From Nocardia acidivorans NBRC 108247 (GTDB lineage: Bacteria > Actinomycetota > Actinomycetes > Mycobacteriales > Mycobacteriaceae), in NCBI RefSeq assembly GCF_001625085.1, contig NZ_BDAW01000038.1, forward strand, positions 20,248-84,247: a stretch of DNA of 64,000 bases, given 5' to 3'. The notes beneath the pieces were generated by a model. That model worked only from the letters and a program-made list of their open reading frames with translations. It did not search any database and was not told the origin of the DNA. Positions 9,486 through 17,807 of this stretch are shown here, in pieces. Position 1 is the stretch's first letter. Every line of letters starts with the position of its first letter. A program made the position numbers and the translations under genes.

Positions 9486-9518
9486 AACGAGCGGTGACCG
9501 TCGCGGTCACCGCTCGTT
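9486..9518. terminator. Terminator after dprE1-dprE2
   Basis: A perfect 14-bp stem (AACGAGCGGTGACC at 9486-9499 with its complement at 9505-9518) and a 5-base loop lie 15 bases beyond the dprE2 stop; on the minus strand the stem is followed by TTTGTC. The rest of the 140-bp gap to aftA shows nothing else clear. Confidence 0.8.
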
Positions 9519-9532
9519 ATTGTCGCTATTGC

Positions 9533-10294
9533 CTAGACGGGCAGTTTGCGGAAGATGGGGCGCGGGATGTGGCGCAGCACCATCATGATGTAGCGGAAAG
9601 TGCCCGGGGCCCAGACGATTTCCTTACCCTTCTCGGAGGCGGCGACCGCGAGGGCGGCGACGTCTTCCTTGTCGACCGTGAGGGGGGCTTCCTTCACGTG
9701 GGCCGACATGCGGGTGCGGACCTGGCCGGGGCGGATGACCGTGACGCGCGGGCCGTGCGGGCGCAGTGCCTCGCCGAGGCCCAGGTAGAAGCCGTCCAGG
9801 CCGGCCTTGGTGGAGCCGTAGACGAAGTTGGAGCGGCGGACGCGCTCACCGGCGACCGAGCTCATGGCGATGATGCGGCCGTAACCCTGGGCCTTCATCT
9901 TCTCGCCGAGCAGGACGCCGACCGAGACGGCGGCGGTGTAGTTCAGCTCGCAGGCGATGACGGCCTTGCGCTGGTCCTGCCACAGTTCCTCGGCATCGCC
10001 GAGCATGCCGAAGGCGACAATGGCGATATCCACATCGCCGTGCGCCCAGGCGGCCTCGATGACCTTGGGGTGCGAGTCCATCTCCAGGGCGTCGAAGTCG
10101 ATGACCTCGACCTCGGAGGCGCCGGCCGACTTCATCTGCGCGACAGCCTCTTCGCGCAGCGGATCACCGGGCAGCGCCGCCAGAATGATCCGCGCGGGAC
10201 CCTTCTTCAGGTACTCCGAGCAGATCGCGAGACCGATCTCGGAGGTGCCGCCCAGCAGCAGAATGGACTGCGGATTCCCTACCGCATTGATCAC
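9533..10294 (-). CDS. dprE2: Decaprenylphosphoryl-2-keto-erythropentose reductase DprE2
   Basis: DprE2 is the NADH-dependent second half of the epimerase that converts decaprenyl-phosphoryl-ribose to -arabinose. It is a 253-residue SDR with LLLGGTSEIG as the cofactor loop and catalytic YGSTK. GTG 10294 overlaps the dprE1 stop by four bases (GTGA), giving translational coupling and a length matching the mycobacterial enzyme (254); a longer frame from 10369 would run deep into dprE1 and is rejected. Confidence 0.95.
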   Translation of the reverse strand: MINAVGNPQSILLLGGTSEIGLAICSEYLKKGPARIILAALPGDPLREEAVAQMKSAGASEVEVIDFDALEMDSHPKVIEAAWAHGDVDIAIVAFGMLGDAEELWQDQRKAVIACELNYTAAVSVGVLLGEKMKAQGYGRIIAMSSVAGERVRRSNFVYGSTKAGLDGFYLGLGEALRPHGPRVTVIRPGQVRTRMSAHVKEAPLTVDKEDVAALAVAASEKGKEIVWAPGTFRYIMMVLRHIPRPIFRKLPV

Positions 10295-11769
10295 TGAAGC
10301 TCCAGCCTTCGCGCCATATCGGACATGAAAACGCCTGTGGGATCGACACTGCGGCGGATCTTGATCCACTCGTCGATCCGGGGGTACATCTTGTGGAAGG
10401 TCTCGGCGGTGGTGCGCGAGTCCTTCGCGGTGTAGAGCCGCCCGCCGAACTCGGTGACCCGGCGGTCCAGATCGGTGACGAGCTCATTGAGCCCGGCCCG
10501 GATCGGGAAGTCGACGCAGATGTTCCAGCCCGGCATGGGGAAGCTCAACGGCGCGGGATTACCCGGGCCGAACAGCTTGAAAACATTGAGCGCCGAATAG
10601 TGCCCGGACGCCTGGATATCGATGATGATCTTCTTGAATTCATCGACGGCCTCGGTCGGCACCACGAACTGGTACTGAAGAAAACCGGCCGGACCGTACG
10701 CCCGATTCCACTCCGCGATCATGTCGAGGGGGTGGTAGAACTGCGTCAGGTTCTGGATCTTGCCGGTGTAATTGCCGCCCATGGCGTAGTACGCCTCGCC
10801 GACCGAACCGAGGGTCAGCTTGTTCGCGGTGAAGCTCGGGAAGATATTCGGCACCGTGAGCAACTGCGGCGCATCGAATTTCAGCGGATTGCGCTGCTTC
10901 TTCGCGGGCAGCTCGTCCAGCTTGGCCAGTCGGCCGCGAGTGATGGTGGCGCGCCCCAACTTCGGCAGCGGATTCATCACATCGAACCAGGCGCTGGAGT
11001 AGGTGTAGTTCGCCTCACTGCCGTCGCTGTGCGCGGCGATGGTCTCGTCCAGCGTGCTGGTCTTGACACCGTCATTGATGAAGTAGGCGGTCTCCGTCGG
11101 CACCATTTCGATGGTGGCGCGCAGGATGATGCCGGTCAGGCCGTTACCGCCGACGGTGGCCCAGAACAGCTTCGCGTTCTTCTTCGGCCCGATGGTGGAG
11201 ACCTTGCCATCGGCGGTGAGCAGGTCGATGGACCGCACGTGATTGCCGAAGGAACCCTCGGAGTGATGGTTCTTACCGTGGATATCGGAGGCGATGGCGC
11301 CGCCGATGGTCACCTGCCGGGTGCCCGGCAGCACCGGAACCCACAGCCCGAAGGGCAGCGCCGCCTTCATGAGCTGATCCAGGCTGACACCGCCGTCCAC
11401 ATCGACCAGACGGGAATCGCGGTCGATACGGTGGATGCGGTTCAGCGCCGGCATATTGATGACGAGGCCGCCGGAGTTCTGCGCGTGGTCGCCGTACGAG
11501 CGGCCCAGGCCGCGCGCGATGACGCCTCGGCGTAGGTGCGCGGGCTTGGAGTCGTTGTCTTGCGCGACCATGGCGACCGCCTTGACGATCAGCTCCGGGT
11601 CGGCGGTCGACAGAACTTCAGACGTGGTGGCTGCGGTGCGACCCCAACCGGTCAGGCGGCGGGTCTGCGTCGGCAGTTCATAGGAACCGTTCGATGCTGC
11701 GTCCGCACCCTCGCTCGCCGATTTCGTCTCGGCAGCGGCCGTGGTGGTGGTCTGAGCTTTCGTGGACAT
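10291..11769 (-). CDS. dprE1: Decaprenylphosphoryl-beta-D-ribose 2-oxidase DprE1
   Basis: DprE1 is an FAD-dependent oxidase of the VAO family that acts on decaprenyl-phosphoryl-ribose in the periplasm-facing arabinan pathway. The FAD motif GLGRSYGDHAQNSGG and the DIHGKNHH segment are clear. The cysteine in GWNICVDFPI (Cys418 in this numbering) matches Cys387 of M. tuberculosis, the residue bound covalently by benzothiazinones. ATG 11769 lies 8 bases after TAGCCT, suggesting a leaderless transcript; the longer start at 11835 would run almost to the GtrA start. An Ala/Thr-rich N-terminal extension of about 30 residues precedes the conserved core. Confidence 0.95.
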   Translation of the reverse strand: MSTKAQTTTTAAAETKSASEGADAASNGSYELPTQTRRLTGWGRTAATTSEVLSTADPELIVKAVAMVAQDNDSKPAHLRRGVIARGLGRSYGDHAQNSGGLVINMPALNRIHRIDRDSRLVDVDGGVSLDQLMKAALPFGLWVPVLPGTRQVTIGGAIASDIHGKNHHSEGSFGNHVRSIDLLTADGKVSTIGPKKNAKLFWATVGGNGLTGIILRATIEMVPTETAYFINDGVKTSTLDETIAAHSDGSEANYTYSSAWFDVMNPLPKLGRATITRGRLAKLDELPAKKQRNPLKFDAPQLLTVPNIFPSFTANKLTLGSVGEAYYAMGGNYTGKIQNLTQFYHPLDMIAEWNRAYGPAGFLQYQFVVPTEAVDEFKKIIIDIQASGHYSALNVFKLFGPGNPAPLSFPMPGWNICVDFPIRAGLNELVTDLDRRVTEFGGRLYTAKDSRTTAETFHKMYPRIDEWIKIRRSVDPTGVFMSDMARRLELQ

Positions 11770-11777
11770 CGGGATAG

Positions 11778-11783
11778 AGGCTA
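11778..11783 (-). promoter_or_regulatory. Leaderless-type -10 for dprE1 (TAGCCT)
   Basis: On the minus strand TAGCCT ends 8 bases before the dprE1 ATG and no Shine-Dalgarno is visible, as expected for a leaderless mRNA. Confidence 0.5.
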
Positions 11784-11826
11784 CAGGCATAACCGTCTCG
11801 AGGCTTGTGTCCTGCATCCCGGGCGA

Positions 11827-11832
11827 TACCCT
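11827..11832 (+). promoter_or_regulatory. Leaderless-type -10 for gtrA (TACCCT)
   Basis: TACCCT ends 8 bases before GTG 11841, mirroring the divergent dprE1 signal. No ribosome-binding site is seen. Confidence 0.5.
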
Positions 11833-11840
11833 CATGCCTT

Positions 11841-12299
11841 GTGACCGCGGAACCCCATCTGCCCCTGCCGCCCGAGCTGCCCCTCGTCGACGAGCCGGGC
11901 GGTACGGACGTCGATCTGAAGACTCAGATCATCCGCTTCGGTCTGACCGGCGGCTTCTCCGCCGTCGTCGACTACGGCCTCTACACCCTGCTCTTCCAGC
12001 TGTTCGGCCTACCGCTGCCGGTCTCGAAGTCGATCAGTTTCATCGCGGGCACCACCACCGCCTACCTGATCAACCGCCGCTGGACCTTCAAGGCCGAACC
12101 CAGCCGCAGCCGCTTCATCGCGGTCGTCATCCTCTACGCGGTGACCTTCGCCATCCAGGTCGGCATCAATCAGATCTGCTACTACGCGCTTCCCGATCAC
12201 ACCTGGTGGCGCATGCCGCTGGCCTTCTGCGTAGCCCAGGGCACCGCCACCGTGATCAACTTCATCGTGCAGCGCACCGTCATTTTCAAGATCAAGTAG
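11841..12299 (+). CDS. GtrA-family membrane protein beside dprE1
   Basis: This is a 152-residue four-helix GtrA-like protein, divergent from dprE1 exactly as Rv3789 is in M. tuberculosis. Rv3789 was proposed to move decaprenyl-phosphoryl-arabinose across the membrane or to anchor AftA. Helices include FSAVVDYGLYTLLF and a typical NRRWTFK motif between helices 2 and 3. GTG 11841 is preferred because of the upstream -10-like TACCCT. Confidence 0.88.
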   Translation: MTAEPHLPLPPELPLVDEPGGTDVDLKTQIIRFGLTGGFSAVVDYGLYTLLFQLFGLPLPVSKSISFIAGTTTAYLINRRWTFKAEPSRSRFIAVVILYAVTFAIQVGINQICYYALPDHTWWRMPLAFCVAQGTATVINFIVQRTVIFKIK

Positions 12300-12339
12300 C
12301 TGCGGACCGTGGCAGTCTGGCCACCATGGTGATCGAGGG

Positions 12340-13077
12340 ATGAGCCGCGGCGTACTGGTGACCGGAGCCTCGCGGGGAATCGGGCGCGCGGTCGCGGCCG
12401 CGTTCGCCGCGGACGGCGAGCGGGTGGCGGTGCACTATTCGCGCCGGCGGGATGAGGCCGAGCGCACCCTGGCCGCACTATCCGGCGCGGGCCACGTGCT
12501 GATCGGCGGCGATATCGCCACGCCGGAGGGCGCGCAGGCGGTGGTGGCGACCGCCGTCGAGGCGCTCGGCGGAGTGGATGTGCTGGTCAACAATGCCGCG
12601 GTGAATCTGGCGCAGCCCGTGGCGGAGATCTCCTACGCCGACTGGCAGCGGGTGTGGCGCGAGACCGTCGATGTGAACCTGGTTGGGACCGCGAATGTGT
12701 CATTCCTGGTGGCGCGGAACATGATCGAGCGTGGAGTACCGGGCCGGATAGTGAATATCGGATCACGCGGGGCGTACCGCGGCGAACCCGATCATGTGGC
12801 CTACGGCGCGACCAAGGCGGGGGTGCAGGCGCTCGCGCAGTCACTCGCGGTCGCGCTGGCACCCTACGGTATCGGTGTCGCGGCGGTGGCCCCCGGATTC
12901 GTGGCCACCGAGCGGGTGGCGGAGCGGGTGACCGATGCGGTGAAGGGGCAGAGCCCGTTCGGACGGGTGGCCGAGCCGCACGAGATCGCCGCCGCGGTGC
13001 GCTATCTCGCGTCGGTGGAGGCGATCTGGAGTTCGGGGACCGTGCTGGATGCGAACGGCGCCTCGTACCTGCGCTGA
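12340..13077 (+). CDS. SDR-family oxidoreductase (FabG-like)
   Basis: This is a 245-residue classical short-chain dehydrogenase with the cofactor motif TGASRGIG, NNAA, a serine in NIGSRGAY and catalytic YGATK. Substrate is unknown. GAGGG immediately before ATG 12340 may serve as the ribosome-binding site. It is convergent with the PNPOx-like gene (1 base between stops), and no pathway partner is adjacent. Confidence 0.85.
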   Translation: MSRGVLVTGASRGIGRAVAAAFAADGERVAVHYSRRRDEAERTLAALSGAGHVLIGGDIATPEGAQAVVATAVEALGGVDVLVNNAAVNLAQPVAEISYADWQRVWRETVDVNLVGTANVSFLVARNMIERGVPGRIVNIGSRGAYRGEPDHVAYGATKAGVQALAQSLAVALAPYGIGVAAVAPGFVATERVAERVTDAVKGQSPFGRVAEPHEIAAAVRYLASVEAIWSSGTVLDANGASYLR

Positions 13078-13078
13078 C

Positions 13079-13702
13079 TCAGTAGTCGACGAGGGCGCGG
13101 GATTCGGCCTCGGCCCTGGTGCGGAAATAGTCGCCGCCCTTGGCCCGCACATTGTCGGTGCCCCACTGGACGGTTTCGCGCTGGGCGGGGACCAGGTGCG
13201 GGATGTGTTTGCGGCAGTGGATGTATGCCTCCTCCACATCGACCACCACCCAGCGTTCGGGTTGGCGGCCGCGCACATCGGGCGGGAGATCCGCGACGCA
13301 GCGGCGCATGAGAGAGTCGTCGACTATCCGGGCGGTGCCGTTGATGTGCAGGCCGATGAGGTCCTGGACGAAATCGATGAGCAGGATGCCGATATGCGGG
13401 TTCTCCAGCATATTTCCCAGGCTGGCCAGCACGCCGTTGCCGCGGTATTCGGGATAGGCGAGCGTGCGGTCGTCGATGACGTGCAGGAATCCGGGTTTTC
13501 CGGCGCGGAAGCTGTTGTCGCATTCGCCGTGTTTGTCGGCGGTGGCGATGAACGCCATATCCATTCGGCCGATGAATTCGATCATCTGGCGGTTCAGTCG
13601 ATTTCGGACCTGATCGGAGTAGAAGCGCTCTGCCCGGTCCTGAGTCCCGTAGCGTTCCTGTAGTTCCCGCTCGCCGTCGCTGCCGTTTCTGATACCGGGC
13701 AT
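13079..13702 (-). CDS. Pyridoxamine 5'-phosphate oxidase-like flavin/F420-binding protein
   Basis: This is a 207-residue split-barrel protein of the PNPOx-like superfamily (core FIATADKHGECDNS, then PGFLHVIDDRTLAYPEYRGN and IGILLIDF). Such proteins bind FMN, F420 or heme and often act in redox stress; the substrate cannot be told. ATG 13702 follows GGGGGTG. A GGGnC-N4-GnCCC palindrome resembling a DevR/DosR box lies about 200 bp upstream, and PNPOx-like genes occur in the mycobacterial dormancy regulon. Confidence 0.8.
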   Translation of the reverse strand: MPGIRNGSDGERELQERYGTQDRAERFYSDQVRNRLNRQMIEFIGRMDMAFIATADKHGECDNSFRAGKPGFLHVIDDRTLAYPEYRGNGVLASLGNMLENPHIGILLIDFVQDLIGLHINGTARIVDDSLMRRCVADLPPDVRGRQPERWVVVDVEEAYIHCRKHIPHLVPAQRETVQWGTDNVRAKGGDYFRTRAEAESRALVDY

Positions 13703-13900
13703 CGTGCACCCCCAGTGGTAGCTGAATACCGGATGGAAGAGGCTTGGCCACGGAGCTCGGCCATCCGAAATCCTATACGGTTTAACTATTTTGGTGTGGC
13801 GAATGCGTGAACCGGCAGATCCGCGCTGGTGGGAGCGGATCGACTGATGCCGGGACAAACCTTCTCGTCCGACGATCCTCCCAAGCGGAACTAATCGGTA

Positions 13901-13914
13901 GGGCCATTGGTCCC
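13901..13914. promoter_or_regulatory. DevR/DosR-box-like palindrome
   Basis: GGGCCATTGGTCCC (reverse strand GGGACCAATGGCCC) fits the GGGnC-N4-GnCCC core of actinobacterial DevR boxes. It lies in the 262-bp gap between the PNPOx-like gene and the Crp/Fnr gene; the rest of that gap shows no gene I can support. Confidence 0.4.
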
Positions 13915-13964
13915 ATAGCCATCGGGATGCTGTCAGCCCGCCTTGGCGCGAAGCGCCGAAATGG

Positions 13965-14624
13965 TCAGGCGCGCCGCCGCGGCAATCGCGCGCGATCGAG
14001 CACCAGCACCGAGCCCCGCCCCAACCGCACCACGCCCTGATCCTCCAACGCGCGCAACACCTTATTGGCGGTGGCGCGCGTGGTTCCGGCCATGGAGGCC
14101 AGGTCCTCCTGGGTGAGTTGGATGACCGCGGGCTTACCGTCCCCGTTCCCGTACACATCGGCCAGATGCGCCAGTCGATGCAGCACCCGCGTCTCCACCG
14201 GCAGGTACAGCGCCTCCAGCACCGCCGCTGAGAGTCGGCGCACCTGTGCCGCGAGGGATGTGGTGAGAAACCGCTCCACCTGCGGATGTTCGCGCCGCAA
14301 CTGCTCCAGTTGCGTGCGGTTCAGGGTGAGCGTCTCCCCGTCGGTGACCGCCACGATGGTCGCCGTGCGCCGTGCCTGCGGACTCAACAGCGCCTGCTCG
14401 CCGAACATCTCGCCCGGACCGAGAATGGTGAGGGTGGCCGAATTCCCCAGCGGCGTGGTGATCCGCACGACGAACCGCCCGGACAGGATCAGGTGCACGC
14501 AATCACCGGGATCGCCCTCGTGGCAGACGATATCGCGGCGCCGGAAGCGCCTGGGCGTGCACGCCGCGATGAACTCCCGCTTCTCGGTGGGTGAAAGACC
14601 TTCCAGCAGTTCGAATTCCGCCAT
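13965..14624 (-). CDS. Crp/Fnr-family transcription regulator
   Basis: The 219-residue protein has an N-terminal cyclic-nucleotide-binding fold with the phosphate-binding signature GEMFGEQALLSPQARRTAT and a C-terminal winged helix (LTQEDLASMAGTTRATANKVLRAL). The conserved Glu and Arg pair suggests it still binds cAMP. ATG 14624 follows GAGGGAG; GTG 14627 is possible. It lies directly downstream of, and 7 bases from, the remains of a class III adenylate cyclase, so it once formed a sensor/second-messenger operon. Confidence 0.9.
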   Translation of the reverse strand: MAEFELLEGLSPTEKREFIAACTPRRFRRRDIVCHEGDPGDCVHLILSGRFVVRITTPLGNSATLTILGPGEMFGEQALLSPQARRTATIVAVTDGETLTLNRTQLEQLRREHPQVERFLTTSLAAQVRRLSAAVLEALYLPVETRVLHRLAHLADVYGNGDGKPAVIQLTQEDLASMAGTTRATANKVLRALEDQGVVRLGRGSVLVLDRARLPRRRA

Positions 14625-14631
14625 CACTCCC

Positions 14632-15272
14632 TCACCGCGGTCCGATCAGCCGATAAACCGTCACCGGCCGACTCTTGCCCTTGATATCGAAGTCGCCGAG
14701 ATTGCGCACCTGCGCCCGATCGCCCAGCCGCTCCCGGATCAGCGGCCCCACCGCCACCGTGCCCGGTTCGGCCAGACCCTCCGGTTGCGCGGCGAGATTG
14801 GTGGCGTCGCCGATGGCGGTGAAATTCCGCATCTCGCGCGCGCCCACATTGCCCACGATCGCCGGACCGGTGTTCACACCCACCCGGAACAGCGGCCACT
14901 CCAGCGCGCCCGGACCCGCGACCCGCGGAATCCCGATGGTGTCACCGGTGCCGCACCTGTTCGCGTTCATCACCCCAGAAAACCCGAATTCGATTGGAAC
15001 ACCGGCGAAACCAGGATCAACCGCATATCCCGGTGCACGCGGGCGGCACGCAGCGGCAGGATCGCCACGCCCAGCGAGAGCACCGCCGCGCCGCGGATCA
15101 GCCAGAAGTGCATTCCGCCGTGCATATACATGTGATTCAGGTCCGGATACGTGACGAGCAGCCATAATCCGGCCGCGGGAAATGCCCCATGCACCGCCCA
15201 CCGCCCGATCCGTACCGGCGGGACACCACGTGCCGAGACCGTCGTCACCGTGTCCCCCGCCTCGCGCATCAC
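14632..15272 (-). pseudogene. Decayed membrane class III adenylate cyclase
   Basis: The first part (15272 to about 14970) encodes a membrane region of cyclase N-termini (WLLVTYPDLNHMYMHGG, then IRGAAVLSLGV) and stops. The second part, in another frame to 14632, encodes only the cyclase C-terminus (FRVGVNTGPAIVGNVGAREM, NFTAIGDATNLAA, ending KGKSRPVTVYRL). The metal-binding half of the catalytic domain is missing, so a large internal deletion plus frameshift has occurred. It cannot make cAMP. Confidence 0.8.
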
Positions 15273-15344
15273 CGATATGCATGTCCGTCACCAGGTTTCA
15301 CAATGTGCCCGCCTCATATCGGCGCTACCGCCCGCGCTCGGCGC

Positions 15345-17669
15345 TCAGGCGGGTGTGAGCGTCACCGGGACACCGTTGAACACGGCATTTCCGGAGGGTG
15401 CGTCCACCAGCGAATCATCGGTCAGCGCATTGGCATTCACGCCCGCGTGCGCCCGCGCCACCGTCTGCTCGGAGTCGCCGTGTCCCCAGCCGTGGGGCAG
15501 GCTCACCACGCCCGGCATGATGTCCTCGGTCGGCTCCAACTCCACCGTGAGCGCCCCGGCCGCGGACTTGACCACCGCGTGCCCGTCCAGCCCCAACCGG
15601 TTCAAGTCGTCCGGATGGATATGCAGGGTGCACCGGTTCGACCCGCCCACCAGCGGCGGAACATTGTGCAGCCAACTGTTGTTGGAGCGCAGCTGCCGCC
15701 GCCCGACCAGCACCATCGCGGGTGCGTCGTCACCCAGCCGCTCATGCAGCCGCGCCACATCCGCCAGCAATGCCTCCGGCGCCAACTCCACCCGCGCGGA
15801 CGCGGTCAGCAACAACCCCGGTAGCCGCGGTCGCAACGGCCCGAGATCCAACCCGTGCGGATTGTCCAGCAGCACTTGCAGATTCAGCCCGCCGCGGGTT
15901 CCCTCGCCAGCGACACCGACTTCGGCGGCAGTATCCGCCGCACCGATTTCGGTGGCTGTTTCCGCGGCACCGACTTCGGCGGCAGTACCCACCCCGTCAT
16001 CCCGGCGTGCTTGTGGCCGGGATCCACCCTCGGCGGCCCATTCCCCGTAGGGCCCGAGTCGCAGCATCAGGTCGATGCGCTGCTCGGTGCTGTTCTCGCC
16101 CAGCAAATCTCCGCGCCGATCAGCCATCCCGGCCTTGTGCAGGGTTCCCGCGATCACGAATTCGTCCACGGCCGCAAGCGGATCCACCCCCGGCTGCGCC
16201 TCCTGCCCGGTGATGGCCAGGGCGAGCCGCGCCATGATCTCGGACTCGGACAGCTGATCCGCGCCCAGCGGCAGCAGCGGCCGCGAGTAGCGCGCGTAAT
16301 TGCGCACCGCGAAATTCAACAGCGCGAAATCGTAGTGCGGTGACTGCAGAATGCGCGGCGGCGGCAGGATCACATCGGCATAGCGCGTGGTCTCGTTGAG
16401 ATAGCGGTCCACGCTCACCATGAACTCCAGGCTCGCGAAGGCATCGGCCAGCCGCGGCCCGCTCGGCGCGGACAGCACCGGATTGCCCGCGACCGTCACC
16501 ATGGCGCGAATCCGTCCGTCACCGGGGGTGAGGATCTCATCCGCGAGCGTCGCCACCGGCAGTTCGCCCATGGCCTCGGGCAGGCCGCGCACCCGGCTGT
16601 TCCAGCGCCCGAGCCGAAAGGCCCGGGTGCGCACGATGCCGAGTGCGGCCCCGTTGGCGAACATGGCCCCGCCGGGTGCGTCCAGGTTCCCGGTGAGCAC
16701 ATTGATCACATCGACCAGCCACTGTGTCACCGTGCCGAACTCGGCGGTACAGGTACCGATGCGCGCGTAGACGGCGGCGGTGGCCGCACCGGCGAGCTCG
16801 CGTGCCAGCCGCACCACGGTCTCGGCGGGCACCCCGGTGCGTGCGGCCACCACCTCCGGGGTGAAAGGCGCTGCGGCGGTGCGCACTTGCTCGAGTCCGC
16901 GCACCGGCACCCGCACCGTATCCAGGCCCTCCGCGAACAGGGTGCGCACAATCCCGAACAGCAGGTACGCGTCACTGCCGGGCCGTACGAACAGATGCTC
17001 GTCGGCGAGTTTGGCGGTGCGGGTGCGCCGCGGATCCACCACCACGAACTTCCCGCCGCGCTGCTGCAGCGCCTTCAATCGGCCCGGGAAATCCGGTGCG
17101 GTGCACAGCGATCCATTGGACTCCAGCGGATTCGCGCCCAGCATGAGCAGATAGTCGGTGCGATCCAGATCCGGCACCGCCACGGTGAGCGGATCGCCGA
17201 ACATGAGCCCCGAGGACACCTGCTTGGGCATCTGATCGGCGGTGCTGGCGGAGAACAGGTTCCGAGTGGCCAGCGCCCGAATCAGGATCGGCACGTACAG
17301 CGCCCCCGCCAGGGTGTGCGCATTGGGATTGCCCAGATACAGCCCGGCCGACTGATTTCCGTACGCGCCGGTGACCTGCGGCATCCGCTCCCGAATGATC
17401 CCGAAGGCCTCGGCCCAGCTCGCCGCCCGCCAGGTATCGGTGGCGCGATCGCGAATCATGGGCGCGGTCAGCCGATCCGGATCCTCGTCGAGCTGCCCGA
17501 GCGTCGCGCCCTTGGGACAGATGAAACCGCGACTGAACGGATCGGCCTTGTCACCGCGTACCGCCGTGACATGGCCCTGAGCGTCCAGGGTGATCTCCAG
17601 CCCGCACACCGCCTCGCAGAGCGGGCAGGTGCGCGGCAGTGTCCGCGGGGCATTCGTGGCGGGGGTCAT
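15345..17669 (-). CDS. Molybdopterin-dependent oxidoreductase (FdhF/NarB-like) with repeat-derived insert
   Basis: This 774-residue enzyme of the DMSO-reductase superfamily has an N-terminal 4Fe-4S site (Cys15, Cys18, Cys22, Cys51), molybdopterin-binding regions (MLGANPLESNGS, VVDPRRTRTAKLAD) and a C-terminal molydopterin dinucleotide-binding domain. It resembles formate-dehydrogenase-like proteins of the Rv0197 type; the substrate is unknown. No twin-arginine signal is seen, so it is probably cytoplasmic. Residues about 547-588 are an insert encoded by a half copy of the dispersed palindromic repeat plus three 27-bp tandem units, placed just before the C-terminal domain without breaking the frame. 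Confidence 0.88.
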   Translation of the reverse strand: MTPATNAPRTLPRTCPLCEAVCGLEITLDAQGHVTAVRGDKADPFSRGFICPKGATLGQLDEDPDRLTAPMIRDRATDTWRAASWAEAFGIIRERMPQVTGAYGNQSAGLYLGNPNAHTLAGALYVPILIRALATRNLFSASTADQMPKQVSSGLMFGDPLTVAVPDLDRTDYLLMLGANPLESNGSLCTAPDFPGRLKALQQRGGKFVVVDPRRTRTAKLADEHLFVRPGSDAYLLFGIVRTLFAEGLDTVRVPVRGLEQVRTAAAPFTPEVVAARTGVPAETVVRLARELAGAATAAVYARIGTCTAEFGTVTQWLVDVINVLTGNLDAPGGAMFANGAALGIVRTRAFRLGRWNSRVRGLPEAMGELPVATLADEILTPGDGRIRAMVTVAGNPVLSAPSGPRLADAFASLEFMVSVDRYLNETTRYADVILPPPRILQSPHYDFALLNFAVRNYARYSRPLLPLGADQLSESEIMARLALAITGQEAQPGVDPLAAVDEFVIAGTLHKAGMADRRGDLLGENSTEQRIDLMLRLGPYGEWAAEGGSRPQARRDDGVGTAAEVGAAETATEIGAADTAAEVGVAGEGTRGGLNLQVLLDNPHGLDLGPLRPRLPGLLLTASARVELAPEALLADVARLHERLGDDAPAMVLVGRRQLRSNNSWLHNVPPLVGGSNRCTLHIHPDDLNRLGLDGHAVVKSAAGALTVELEPTEDIMPGVVSLPHGWGHGDSEQTVARAHAGVNANALTDDSLVDAPSGNAVFNGVPVTLTPA
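15906..15986. repeat. Three 27-bp tandem repeats within the molybdoenzyme gene
   Basis: Units 15906-15932, 15933-15959 and 15960-15986 differ at a few positions and encode TAAEVGAAE-like nonapeptides on the minus strand. The array touches the translated half-repeat at 15995. Confidence 0.85.
15995..16027. repeat. Half unit of dispersed palindromic repeat, translated in frame
   Basis: It starts CGTCATCCCGG and ends CCGGGATCCAC, the left half of the repeat found complete at 20802, 33289 and 52057. On the coding strand it is read as GSRPQARRDD, adding about 11 residues to the molybdoenzyme. Confidence 0.85.
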
Positions 17670-17807
17670 ACCTCATCATCGCCCCGGGGCCGCACAACGG
17701 AAACAGCAAAGCGTCAACTTGGCGTCAAGTGTGGGTGTCGGATAAGCGACACACCGCGCGGATGGGCGCGGACAGACGCCCGTCCCCGCCGCGACCACGC
17801 TTGTCAC

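Noticed and set aside
15906..15986. CRISPR array
   Set aside because: The three 27-bp units are contiguous without spacers and are in frame within a gene; no cas genes are present in the window.
15995..16027. Sequencing or assembly artefact creating the insert
   Set aside because: The same sequence occurs intact elsewhere in the window and the reading frame is kept, so a real insertion is more likely.
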